Below, piece after piece: positions 1-5,467 of a DNA stretch of 5,572 nucleotides (position 1 is the first letter of the stretch; each line of letters starts with the position of its first letter). The notes under the pieces are model-generated. The model worked only from the letters and a program-made list of their open reading frames with translations. It made no database searches and was not told where the DNA came from. Origin of the DNA: VMSU01 sp031400755 (GTDB taxonomy: Bacteria > Desulfobacterota > Desulfobulbia > Desulfobulbales > VMSU01); NCBI GenBank assembly GCA_031400755.1, contig JANNQL010000208.1, positions 1-5,572 of the forward strand. Reading direction: 5' to 3'. A program made the translations under genes and the position numbers.

Positions 1-1
1 G

Positions 2-145
2 ATTCACGAACTCGGCGATCTGGCCACCGCCTATTTCCAGACGGCCTTCGAGCTCTTTCAGGGGCAGGCCTATCAACTGCCCGAAGCGGCGGACCCAGTC
101 CAGCAGACAGCAGACGGAGCTGCAATACCTGTCCCCCTTAACTGA
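2..145 (+). CDS. C-terminal fragment of an unrecognised protein (partial, 5' end outside window)
   Basis: A reading frame is open from the left window edge and ends at TGA 143-145, giving 47 residues that start IHELGDLATAYFQTAFELFQ. The first 30 or so codons mostly end in G or C, as coding sequence would at this GC content, and the peptide looks helical. The last 15 codons lose that bias, so the tail may be junk or repeat-derived. I do not recognise a family. The fragment converges on the minus-strand cluster, with 33 bases between the two stops and no clear terminator there. The opposite strand is also open across this stretch (from a possible GTG near 168, including a peptide LDWVRRFGQLIGLPLKELEG), so the strand assignment is uncertain. 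Confidence 0.4.
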   Translation: MHELGDLATAYFQTAFELFQGQAYQLPEAADPVQQTADGAAIPVPLN

Positions 146-178
146 GTCAGCGGCCGCAAAAAACACCCCCTGCACAAC

Positions 179-1372
179 TCATTTATTGACCTGGCTCGGC
201 ATCTCCAGGGATAGGGGCATGGCGGCGTTGTTGACCCTCTGCCTCAGCAGCGTCAGGTCAACTTTTTTCAGAAGGCTGGATGGTTGCGCCAAGTCCAACA
301 AACGCTCTGTCACCCGGGCGATGAACACTTCGCTGGGATGAAATCCATCCAGCATATAGGTGTCGTCCAGGCCCAGATCCTGCGGGCGATTGATGGAAAT
401 AACTTCGAGGCCCTGCCGCTTCAGTAAGAGCGGCAGGGTATCCTTGTAGTACCGCCACCATTTCTCCATTTCTCCATCCTGGTCCAAGGCCGCAAATGCC
501 TCCGATGAAAAAGGGGGTAAAAAGGTATAGACCTCCATCCCTTGATTTTTGAGAGTCTTCAGTGAGTCCACAATGCGCTCGACCTGCACCTCGTCGACCG
601 TTGCCGGCAGGGAAAAAGGCTTGCTATGCCGGACGATCCTCTGGATGACCGGCGGCGATTCCCGGTCAACGTAGACTGGACTTTTCGCACAATCCAACAA
701 GACGTCCAGGGGCGGATGCTTGCTGCCATCCGCCCGGAAGCCGCTACTGTTCCTTCTGGCCAAGGAGCCGATGCCAAGATGTCCGGAGGGGGCGCGGGCC
801 GGCAATCGATACCCGGCGAGCAACTCGCCAAGTTGCCTGCCACTACTCAAAATTCGACGCATGACACTCACATGGACGGCAGGGCTGTAGACTTCGTCCG
901 GGTCATACAGCCATGTCGCTTCTCCATACCCTTTTTTTATCCACCAGGGATCGATGCCGACAATAAGGACCCTGGGTGAGGGAATCTTCCCTTCAACAAC
1001 CATCTCAGTAAATGCCCGTAGATCCGAACTATTCTGCAAGATGCCGCCGGCATTATAAAATTCCTGCTGCAAAGGGGCAAACATCAGGTCGCGGAACTGC
1101 ATGACACGTGAACTGCCAATGACCAGGATGCTCGGCTTTCGCAGCCGAATTCCGGCTATCTTGTAGACGTTGAATTGCTGGGAGAAATAGCTACGGCCGT
1201 AAAGCGTCTCCGCTACCAGCCCCTGCTGGCGATGAATTTGGGCCGCGGGCAGACTGTCTCCGGTATGCCAAAGCATCCACTCCAGCGCCGCAACAATACA
1301 GTGGAGCGGCAGGGCGAAAAGGGCCACCCGCAGCGCGAAGGAAAAGAGGCTTGGGGGCGCTGATTCTTTCAT
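179..1372 (-). CDS. Membrane-anchored SGNH-hydrolase-like protein, probable partner of the MBOAT acyltransferase
   Basis: This 397-residue protein probably works outside the inner membrane on an acyl group supplied by the MBOAT protein encoded just upstream. One hydrophobic segment at about residues 9-34 looks like an uncleaved signal anchor, with the rest periplasmic. SGNH-type motifs appear in canonical order: VIGSSR at 85-89 (candidate nucleophile S88, in the place of the GDS serine), NAGG at 108-111, GIDPWW at 139-144, and DGFH at 342-345 giving the Asp/His pair. AlgJ and AlgX carry the DxH before the serine, so this is not a plain AlgJ/AlgX; the GSS motif and order are closer to DltD-like or PatB-like SGNH proteins. 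I chose ATG 1370-1372 because it follows the MBOAT stop by one base (TGA-t-ATG), which suggests translational coupling, and it directly precedes the anchor. The frame stays open upstream to 1555, but that part is antisense-like shadow inside the MBOAT gene. No strong Shine-Dalgarno sequence is visible. Substrate and acyl group are inferred from context only. Confidence 0.82.
   Translation of the reverse strand: MKESAPPSLFSFALRVALFALPLHCIVAALEWMLWHTGDSLPAAQIHRQQGLVAETLYGRSYFSQQFNVYKIAGIRLRKPSILVIGSSRVMQFRDLMFAPLQQEFYNAGGILQNSSDLRAFTEMVVEGKIPSPRVLIVGIDPWWIKKGYGEATWLYDPDEVYSPAVHVSVMRRILSSGRQLGELLAGYRLPARAPSGHLGIGSLARRNSSGFRADGSKHPPLDVLLDCAKSPVYVDRESPPVIQRIVRHSKPFSLPATVDEVQVERIVDSLKTLKNQGMEVYTFLPPFSSEAFAALDQDGEMEKWWRYYKDTLPLLLKRQGLEVISINRPQDLGLDDTYMLDGFHPSEVFIARVTERLLDLAQPSSLLKKVDLTLLRQRVNNAAMPLSLEMPSQVNK
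411..438. repeat. Perfect 10-bp inverted repeat inside the SGNH gene
   Basis: The arms CCCTGCCGCT (411-420) and AGCGGCAGGG (429-438) are exact inverted copies around an 8-base loop. They lie within the coding region for residues of the stretch LPLLLKRQG (about 313-321). There is no following T-run on either strand, so this is not an intrinsic terminator. It may be chance or an mRNA structure near the 3' end of the gene. Confidence 0.7.
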
Positions 1373-1373
1373 A

Positions 1374-2819
1374 TCAGAACTGGAAGTAGATAAAGGGGAC
1401 ATGGTCTGTCGCGCTGAAAAAAAAGATGCCCAGGACGACGCCGTAATATATGGCCCAACGGCCCCATACGGGCATGGCTTCAATTTGGAGCGCATGCTGT
1501 TTGTCGCGTTGGCCCCATTCAATAGCGAGCAGTGCCAAGACGTATGGCAGGCCATTCAGCAACTGGCCGGAGTGGCTCTGAGGCCACTCCAGCCAGTTGC
1601 TGCTCCAGAGGCGTCCGATTATGCCGGTGGCGTGCGCGAGCGAGTTGGCGCGGAAGAAAATCCAGGCAAACAAAGTCAGGAGAAAGGTGGAGCTCATCTG
1701 CACTGCCTCACGCGGGGAAGGCAGCAGGCGCCCAGGTGCGATACCGTTGGCATAGGCCTTGTGCCGACCGGACAAGACCAAGGGGACATAGTACAGGCCG
1801 TGGACAACCCCCCAGATGATAAAGGTCCAGTTGGCCCCGTGCCAGAGGCCGGAAATCGTAAAGGTGACAATCAAGTTGGCCAAGTGGCGGGCCGTGCTCC
1901 GGGTTCGGCTACCCCCCAGCGGAATGTAGACGTAGTCGCGAAACCAGGTCGAGAGCGAGATGTGCCAACGACGCCAGAATTCAGCCATGTTCCGGGAGAA
2001 ATAAGGAAAAGCGAAGTTTTGCATGAGCCGGAAGCCAAAAAGACGGGCCGTGCCGATGGCAATATCGGAATAGCCGCTGAAATCACAGTAGACCTGAATA
2101 GCAAAATACATGGTGCCAAGCAGCAGAATGGGCCCGCTGTATTGGTGGTAATCGCGGTATATTGTCTCGACGGTAGGGACAAGGTTGTCGGCAATCACCA
2201 TCTTTTTGAAGAGGCCCCAAAGGATTTGCCGCAGCCCATCCTTGGCCTCTTTCGTATTGAACTGCCGCCTGGCTAGAAATTGCGGGAGAAGCTGGGAGGC
2301 TCGGCCAATGGGACCGGCCACAAGTTGAGGGAAAAAACTGACGTAGGCGAAGAAGGCGACCGCCTCATCTGTGGCCGTAACCCGGCGTTGATAGACGTCA
2401 ATGACGTAGCCTACGGCTTGGAAGGTGTAAAAGGAGAGGCCAATAGGCAGGATCACCTGAATCGTCCGCAGTTCCAGGTGCATGCCTAGTCCTTGCATGG
2501 AGGCCATAAACGACTCGACGAAAAAGCCGTAGTACTTAAAGAAGCCGAGGATGCCAAGATTGGCGCAGAGGCTTATCGATAAAAGGAGTTTTCTCCGGTT
2601 TTGATTATCGGTGACGCTCAAGGCCTTGCCAGCCGTGAAAGCAACGAATGAGATGGTGCAGATCAGCAACAAAAAACGCCAGTTCCACCAGCCGTAAAAG
2701 ATATAACTGGCGATCAGAATAAAGCAATTCTGTGCAACTAGGGGGCGGTTTTGTAGTGTCCAGTAAAGGAAAAAGACCAGGGGCAGAAATATTGAAAAAG
2801 CAAGTGAATTGAATGGCAT
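1374..2819 (-). CDS. MBOAT family O-acyltransferase (AlgI-like)
   Basis: This polytopic inner-membrane protein of 481 residues is expected to move an acyl group, usually acetyl, across the membrane for O-acylation of a surface or exported glycan, as AlgI does for alginate and PatA for peptidoglycan. The family signature is clear: N-terminal MPFNSLAFSIFLPLVFFLYW, FFKYYGFF at 93-100, FPQLVAGPIGR at 163-173, YCDFSGYSDIAIG at 244-256, FWRRWHISLSTWFRDYVYIPLGG at 281-303 with the conserved H286, and SGLWHGANWTFIIWG at 323-337 with the catalytic-type H327. Many hydrophobic segments span the whole length, and the length is normal for the family. ATG 2817-2819 is chosen because the protein family starts at this MPFNS-type N-terminus. 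The frame is open for 40 more codons to 2939, but those codons read through a non-coding repeat. No good Shine-Dalgarno is visible. The SGNH gene follows with a one-base gap. The acceptor glycan is unknown. Confidence 0.95.
   Translation of the reverse strand: MPFNSLAFSIFLPLVFFLYWTLQNRPLVAQNCFILIASYIFYGWWNWRFLLLICTISFVAFTAGKALSVTDNQNRRKLLLSISLCANLGILGFFKYYGFFVESFMASMQGLGMHLELRTIQVILPIGLSFYTFQAVGYVIDVYQRRVTATDEAVAFFAYVSFFPQLVAGPIGRASQLLPQFLARRQFNTKEAKDGLRQILWGLFKKMVIADNLVPTVETIYRDYHQYSGPILLLGTMYFAIQVYCDFSGYSDIAIGTARLFGFRLMQNFAFPYFSRNMAEFWRRWHISLSTWFRDYVYIPLGGSRTRSTARHLANLIVTFTISGLWHGANWTFIIWGVVHGLYYVPLVLSGRHKAYANGIAPGRLLPSPREAVQMSSTFLLTLFAWIFFRANSLAHATGIIGRLWSSNWLEWPQSHSGQLLNGLPYVLALLAIEWGQRDKQHALQIEAMPVWGRWAIYYGVVLGIFFFSATDHVPFIYFQF
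1557..1602. repeat. 20-bp near-perfect hairpin inside the MBOAT coding region
   Basis: The arms 1557-1576 and 1583-1602 are inverted copies with one difference (C at 1568 against A at 1591), separated by only 6 bases. In the minus-strand transcript that position becomes a G-U pair, so all 20 pairs can form. The hairpin lies in frame within the region coding for about residues S407-L421 (NWLEWP...GQLL), in a poorly conserved loop near the C-terminal membrane segments. No T-run follows it on the minus strand, so it is not a standard terminator. It could be an inserted palindromic element or a selected mRNA structure. Confidence 0.85.
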
Positions 2820-2952
2820 GCTATCGATATGACCGAAGAAAAAAGGGCCAGTTGAAATGACGGGCTGCTCGCGCGCAGAGAAAATTGCAACGCCCAAAAA
2901 ATGCCTTTCTCTGCGTCCCTGCGCCTCGGCGCGAGACACTATTGCTGGATAG
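2820..2952. other. Intergenic gap between methyltransferase and MBOAT genes
   Basis: This 133-base gap is the only sizeable break in the cluster. It holds the repeat described separately (2868-2935). I looked on the minus strand for a promoter for the MBOAT-SGNH pair and found no convincing pair of -35 and -10 boxes, only loose matches. There is no hairpin followed by a clean T-run that would end the upstream four-gene unit. Whether the last two genes share the upstream transcript is undecided. Confidence 0.6.
2868..2935. repeat. Degenerate tandem-octamer and inverted repeat, REP-like intergenic element
   Basis: On the minus strand three 8-base units stand in tandem: CGCCGAGG (2924-2931), CGCAGGGA (2916-2923) and CGCAGAGA (2908-2915). 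A single unit CGCAGAGA lies in the opposite orientation on the plus strand at 2874-2881. The outer arms CTCGCGC...GCAGAGAAA (2868-2883) and their longer inverted counterpart (2906-2935) could fold into a hairpin, the longer arm carrying about 14 extra bases. Repeats of this GCGCAGAGACGCAGAG kind are, to my knowledge, scattered between genes in many environmental bacteria. Translated, this copy gives the false MSRAEAQGRRERHFLG extension of the MBOAT frame. Confidence 0.7.
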
Positions 2953-3732
2953 CTAGCCTTTTTTTACCTTTTCTCGTTCGATATCCATATCGAATATGGT
3001 GCGGCCAAAGGGCTTCAACTTTCCGCTAAAGGCAGCAGACGAGGATTTCTTCGGCTCCCGCAGGTCGCCAGGCAGGCACGGACCAACAATCCCCATCGAG
3101 CGCACCTCGTCATAGCGAATCTTCTTGTTGCCAAAGATCTTGGCATAGACAAAACAGGTGGACAACCTGTTGTCGATAAGGCCGAGCACCGGCTGGCTGG
3201 CCCGCCTGACCACATTGATATAGTCAAAATTGAAGGTGCGGGTGCCGTCCGAGGGGGCGATGGTCCCCGGGCCATCGATAAAGACCAGGGTGTATGGCCG
3301 CGCCGGGACCTCTTTATAGCCCACCCCCCTGAACAACGAATAGGTGTACTCCGTTTTCTGGCTGTGCCTTAAATCGACGTAGCCTTGCAGTTCGGTGGGC
3401 AAGAGCTTGCCGGCCAAGGTGAACCACTCCTCTTTCTCCTCCATGGAGGTGACCCGGCCGGGGAGCGAGAATTCTTTTTCATTGTCCCTGAGCGCGATGG
3501 CGATGATAATGGTGCTGACCCCGGTCCCGCACTCCAGGACCTCTTGGTGCCGGCCCTGGCGGATGGTTGAGTACAAGTACCAGTAATCCGTAAAGGAGCA
3601 GCCGGTGGAGTTGGTCTTCTTAAGGTACCCATCAAGGATTGGCCAGGAGGGCAGACGTTTGATCTTGGCGGCGCAGGATTTTTCAAGGTAATAGCGACGC
3701 ACCGTGGTGATGCATCGTGACAAAGGGTCCAT
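2953..3732 (-). CDS. Class I SAM-dependent methyltransferase-like protein
   Basis: This 259-residue soluble protein has the layout of a Rossmann-fold methyltransferase. VLECGTGVST at 65-74 matches motif I (acidic residue, GxG, S/T) that binds S-adenosylmethionine. VTSMEEKEEW at 94-103 has an acidic residue (E98) where motif II contacts the ribose. YTLVFIDGPG at 147-156 matches the later strand with an acidic residue and DGP, and PVLGLIDNR at 181-189 forms another core strand. The C-terminus is charged. It could methylate a sugar of the polysaccharide or a nucleotide-sugar intermediate, but no substrate signature is visible, and some members of this fold in glycan clusters have no proven activity. 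The start ATG 3730-3732 follows the cytidylyltransferase stop directly (TAAATG) and has a good ribosome binding site, so the two genes are clearly co-transcribed. Confidence 0.8.
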   Translation of the reverse strand: MDPLSRCITTVRRYYLEKSCAAKIKRLPSWPILDGYLKKTNSTGCSFTDYWYLYSTIRQGRHQEVLECGTGVSTIIIAIALRDNEKEFSLPGRVTSMEEKEEWFTLAGKLLPTELQGYVDLRHSQKTEYTYSLFRGVGYKEVPARPYTLVFIDGPGTIAPSDGTRTFNFDYINVVRRASQPVLGLIDNRLSTCFVYAKIFGNKKIRYDEVRSMGIVGPCLPGDLREPKKSSSAAFSGKLKPFGRTIFDMDIEREKVKKG

Positions 3733-4482
3733 TTATAGAGCCCCTCCATGCATAAAGGGCAAACCGGCCTTGCCGGTTTCGAGCAGATAGGTGGCATACT
3801 CCAGGTCGCCCGGCCCATCGACATCGATGTCATAGGGCGGCTTGATCTCGACGCCGAGGGAGATGTCGCCAAAAGGGTCCTTGCCGGCCAGGATAGAGGT
3901 GGCACGGCAGACAACCAGGTTGCCGAACTTATAGAGTTTGGGCTTGCGTTGCTTGTTATAGGCCTTTTTCCGCTCCTCCGCAAATTTGAATCGGACGCGC
4001 TGGTCTTCAAAGATGCGCTGATTAAAGGCGTGGTTGTTATGGGCAATGGCGGTAATGGTCTGGGCCGAATCGGCCTCCTGGTTCTCTCTGAGCAGGTCGA
4101 TGCAGTCTGCGATGTGCCCCGGCAAGAGAAAGGGCGACGTCGGTTGAAGCAGCACGACCAGTTCAGGCAGTGAGCCTGTCCCTTCCTGCCAGGTCTGCAA
4201 GACATGACGGATGACATCAACTACCGGCGAGTCATCCTGGGCCATGGACTCGGGCCGGTCGATGACCCGCACCCCTTGCTCGGCGCAGAAGGCGGCGATG
4301 CCGTGGTGCTCGGTCGAGCAGCAAATCGTGTTGACCTGCGGACAGGCCTTGGCAGCCCGAATGACATACTCCAACAAGGGCCGGCCACCGAGCTGGGCCA
4401 TATTTTTCAAGGGAATACTCTTCGATCCCCCCCGGGCCGGGATGAGGCCGATGATTTCGGTAGCAGGGGCGGTGCTAGCCAT
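3733..4482 (-). CDS. Cytidylyltransferase of the acylneuraminate/Kdo family (CMP-sugar synthetase)
   Basis: This 249-residue cytoplasmic enzyme is expected to join CTP and a 3-deoxy-2-ulosonic acid (sialic, legionaminic, pseudaminic or Kdo-like) to form the CMP-sugar used by glycosyltransferases. The nucleotide-binding signature LIPARGGSKSIPLKN sits at 13-27. LLQPTSPF at 111-118 is the conserved QPTSP element, though the Arg that usually follows as QPTSPLR is absent here (FLLPGHI). IKPPYDIDVDGPGDLEYA at 213-230 carries the C-terminal acidic IDxxxDL-type motif. Length is near the usual 225-250. ATG 4480-4482 is preferred: it has AGGAAG six bases upstream and overlaps the dehydrogenase stop by 8 bases (ATGGCTAG). 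The frame is open to a TTG at 4516-4518, which would add 12 unlikely residues. The neighbouring epimerase favours a nonulosonate over Kdo. I give no symbol because the sugar is not known. Confidence 0.9.
   Translation of the reverse strand: MASTAPATEIIGLIPARGGSKSIPLKNMAQLGGRPLLEYVIRAAKACPQVNTICCSTEHHGIAAFCAEQGVRVIDRPESMAQDDSPVVDVIRHVLQTWQEGTGSLPELVVLLQPTSPFLLPGHIADCIDLLRENQEADSAQTITAIAHNNHAFNQRIFEDQRVRFKFAEERKKAYNKQRKPKLYKFGNLVVCRATSILAGKDPFGDISLGVEIKPPYDIDVDGPGDLEYATYLLETGKAGLPFMHGGAL
3741..3747 (-). promoter_or_regulatory. Ribosome binding site of the methyltransferase gene
   Basis: GGAGGGG on the minus strand lies 8 bases before ATG 3730-3732, within the last codons of the cytidylyltransferase gene. 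It is the strongest Shine-Dalgarno in the window and settles the start. Confidence 0.75.
3761..3779. repeat. Short perfect inverted repeat near the end of the cytidylyltransferase gene
   Basis: AAACCGGC (3761-3768) and GCCGGTTT (3772-3779) are exact inverted copies with a 3-base loop, so the inner pair probably opens in RNA. It lies 14 bases before the methyltransferase ribosome binding site on the transcript and could influence initiation there. No T-run follows on the minus strand. It may be chance. Confidence 0.5.
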
Positions 4483-5467
4483 GCTGTTCTTCCTGGTCGG
4501 TTCGTAAAAAGGATTCAATCATGTCAATGGTGTGGCCCTCGGTAAGACGCCAGGCGTCAATGGTCGAGCCGCCAATATGCGGGGTCAGGATCAGGTTATG
4601 GTGGGTACGGGCATAGTCGAGGACCGGGTGCGATGGAAAACGGTCCTGGAAGCCCGGAACAAACTCCCCCTCAAAGACGTCGAGGGCCGCCCCGGCCAGA
4701 CGGCCATCCTGCATGGCCTGCAAAAAGGCCCCCCAGTCGATCAGCTCGCCGCGGGCGGTATTGATAAGGTAGGAACCCTTTTTGAAACAACTTAAAATCG
4801 CTTGGTCAAAGAGGTTTTCCGTCTCCGGTTCATGGGGGATGTGGATGGTGACGATATCGCTCGCCGCCACCAGTTCCTTTAAGCTCGCCAGGCGGTTGAG
4901 ACCTTCTTCCTGGCTGTCCACATACGGATCGTAATAGCGGACCGTCATGCCGAAGGCCAGCCCGTAGCGGGCGACCAGCGAGCCAAGCCGGCCAAGGCCG
5001 ACAATGCCCAGGCTCAAGCGGGAGAGCATGGCCGGTGCGCCAAATGGCCTCCTGTCCCAACCGCCTTGTAAGGCGGCGCTATGGGCTTGAAAAAGGTTTC
5101 TGGTCAGGGCGATAATCAGGCCCCAGGTGAGTTCGGCCGTGGGGGTGATGGTGGACAGAAACTCTTGGGCGTACTTGAGACAGGCAACCTGCAGGCCTTT
5201 ACTCCTGGCGTAAGCGACATCAATGTGCGGGTGGCCAGTGGTGTTCGAAGCGATGACCTTAAGGAGAGGAGCGGCATCGATCTTGGCCTGGTCGACTTGA
5301 TAGCCAAGGGGCGCAAAAATGACCTCGGCCCGGGAGAGGATCTCTGCCGTGTCCAGACTTGGGTCCGGCAGCTCAATGACCTCAAAAAGCACATCGAGCC
5401 GTTTACGGTTCTCGGGCTGATACTTGAGGATCGAGTAGTAAAGGGCAACCGGTCTGCGCACATTCAT
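4475..5467 (-). CDS. D-isomer-specific 2-hydroxyacid dehydrogenase, NAD-dependent
   Basis: This 330-residue cytoplasmic oxidoreductase interconverts a 2-keto acid and its D-2-hydroxy acid with NAD(H). The core fold is complete: LGIVGLGRLGSLVA at 153-166 with the GxGxxG of the dinucleotide site, D180 at the end of the next strand (favouring NAD over NADP), NTARGELID at 236-244 with catalytic R239, ALDVFEGEF at 261-269 with E268 as the likely catalytic Glu, and LTPHIGGST at 294-302 with catalytic H297. It is closest in style to phosphoglycerate dehydrogenases but lacks the C-terminal ACT domain, being about 80 residues shorter than E. coli SerA. The ATG overlaps the epimerase stop by one base (TGATG), and the gene's own stop overlaps the cytidylyltransferase start, so it belongs to the sugar pathway operon. 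Its substrate there is unknown; a housekeeping serine-biosynthesis role is unlikely from this location. Only a weak AAGAAGA lies upstream. Confidence 0.93.
   Translation of the reverse strand: MNVRRPVALYYSILKYQPENRKRLDVLFEVIELPDPSLDTAEILSRAEVIFAPLGYQVDQAKIDAAPLLKVIASNTTGHPHIDVAYARSKGLQVACLKYAQEFLSTITPTAELTWGLIIALTRNLFQAHSAALQGGWDRRPFGAPAMLSRLSLGIVGLGRLGSLVARYGLAFGMTVRYYDPYVDSQEEGLNRLASLKELVAASDIVTIHIPHEPETENLFDQAILSCFKKGSYLINTARGELIDWGAFLQAMQDGRLAGAALDVFEGEFVPGFQDRFPSHPVLDYARTHHNLILTPHIGGSTIDAWRLTEGHTIDMIESFLRTDQEEQHG
4489..4494 (-). promoter_or_regulatory. Ribosome binding site of the cytidylyltransferase gene
   Basis: AGGAAG on the minus strand lies 6 bases before ATG 4480-4482, inside the last codons of the dehydrogenase gene. 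It supports the internal ATG over the upstream TTG 4516-4518. Confidence 0.65.

Noticed and set aside
150..157. GCGGCCGC palindrome between the convergent genes
   Set aside because: Eight bases with no loop and no adequate T-run placement, so it does not act as a terminator; it is simply a rare-cutter site.
1305..1314. Third copy of the AGCGGCAGGG arm seen at 429-438
   Set aside because: Both encode a Leu-Pro-Leu stretch, so the shared decamer is likely due to codon use.
1373..1555. Upstream extension of the SGNH frame (61 extra codons)
   Set aside because: It overlaps the end of the MBOAT gene in another frame, lacks a membrane-anchor context and has no ribosome binding site; ATG 1370-1372 fits the coupled start.
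1401..2276. Long plus-strand open frame opposite the MBOAT gene
   Set aside because: It is antisense to a clear MBOAT protein, rich in residues typical of shadow frames, and has no recognisable domain.
2959..2965. A7 run (minus strand) near the end of the methyltransferase gene as a frameshift site
   Set aside because: It lies four codons from the stop and changes only the last residues; no slippery-site stimulators or overlapping downstream gene support programmed frameshifting.
3369..4220. Long minus-strand open frame across the methyltransferase-cytidylyltransferase junction
   Set aside because: It is a shifted reading of two real genes, rich in Ser, Pro and Arg with no motif.
5061..5076. 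Short inverted repeat CCGCCTT/AAGGCGG in the dehydrogenase gene
   Set aside because: Arms are short with almost no loop and it lies in ordinary coding sequence; expected by chance.
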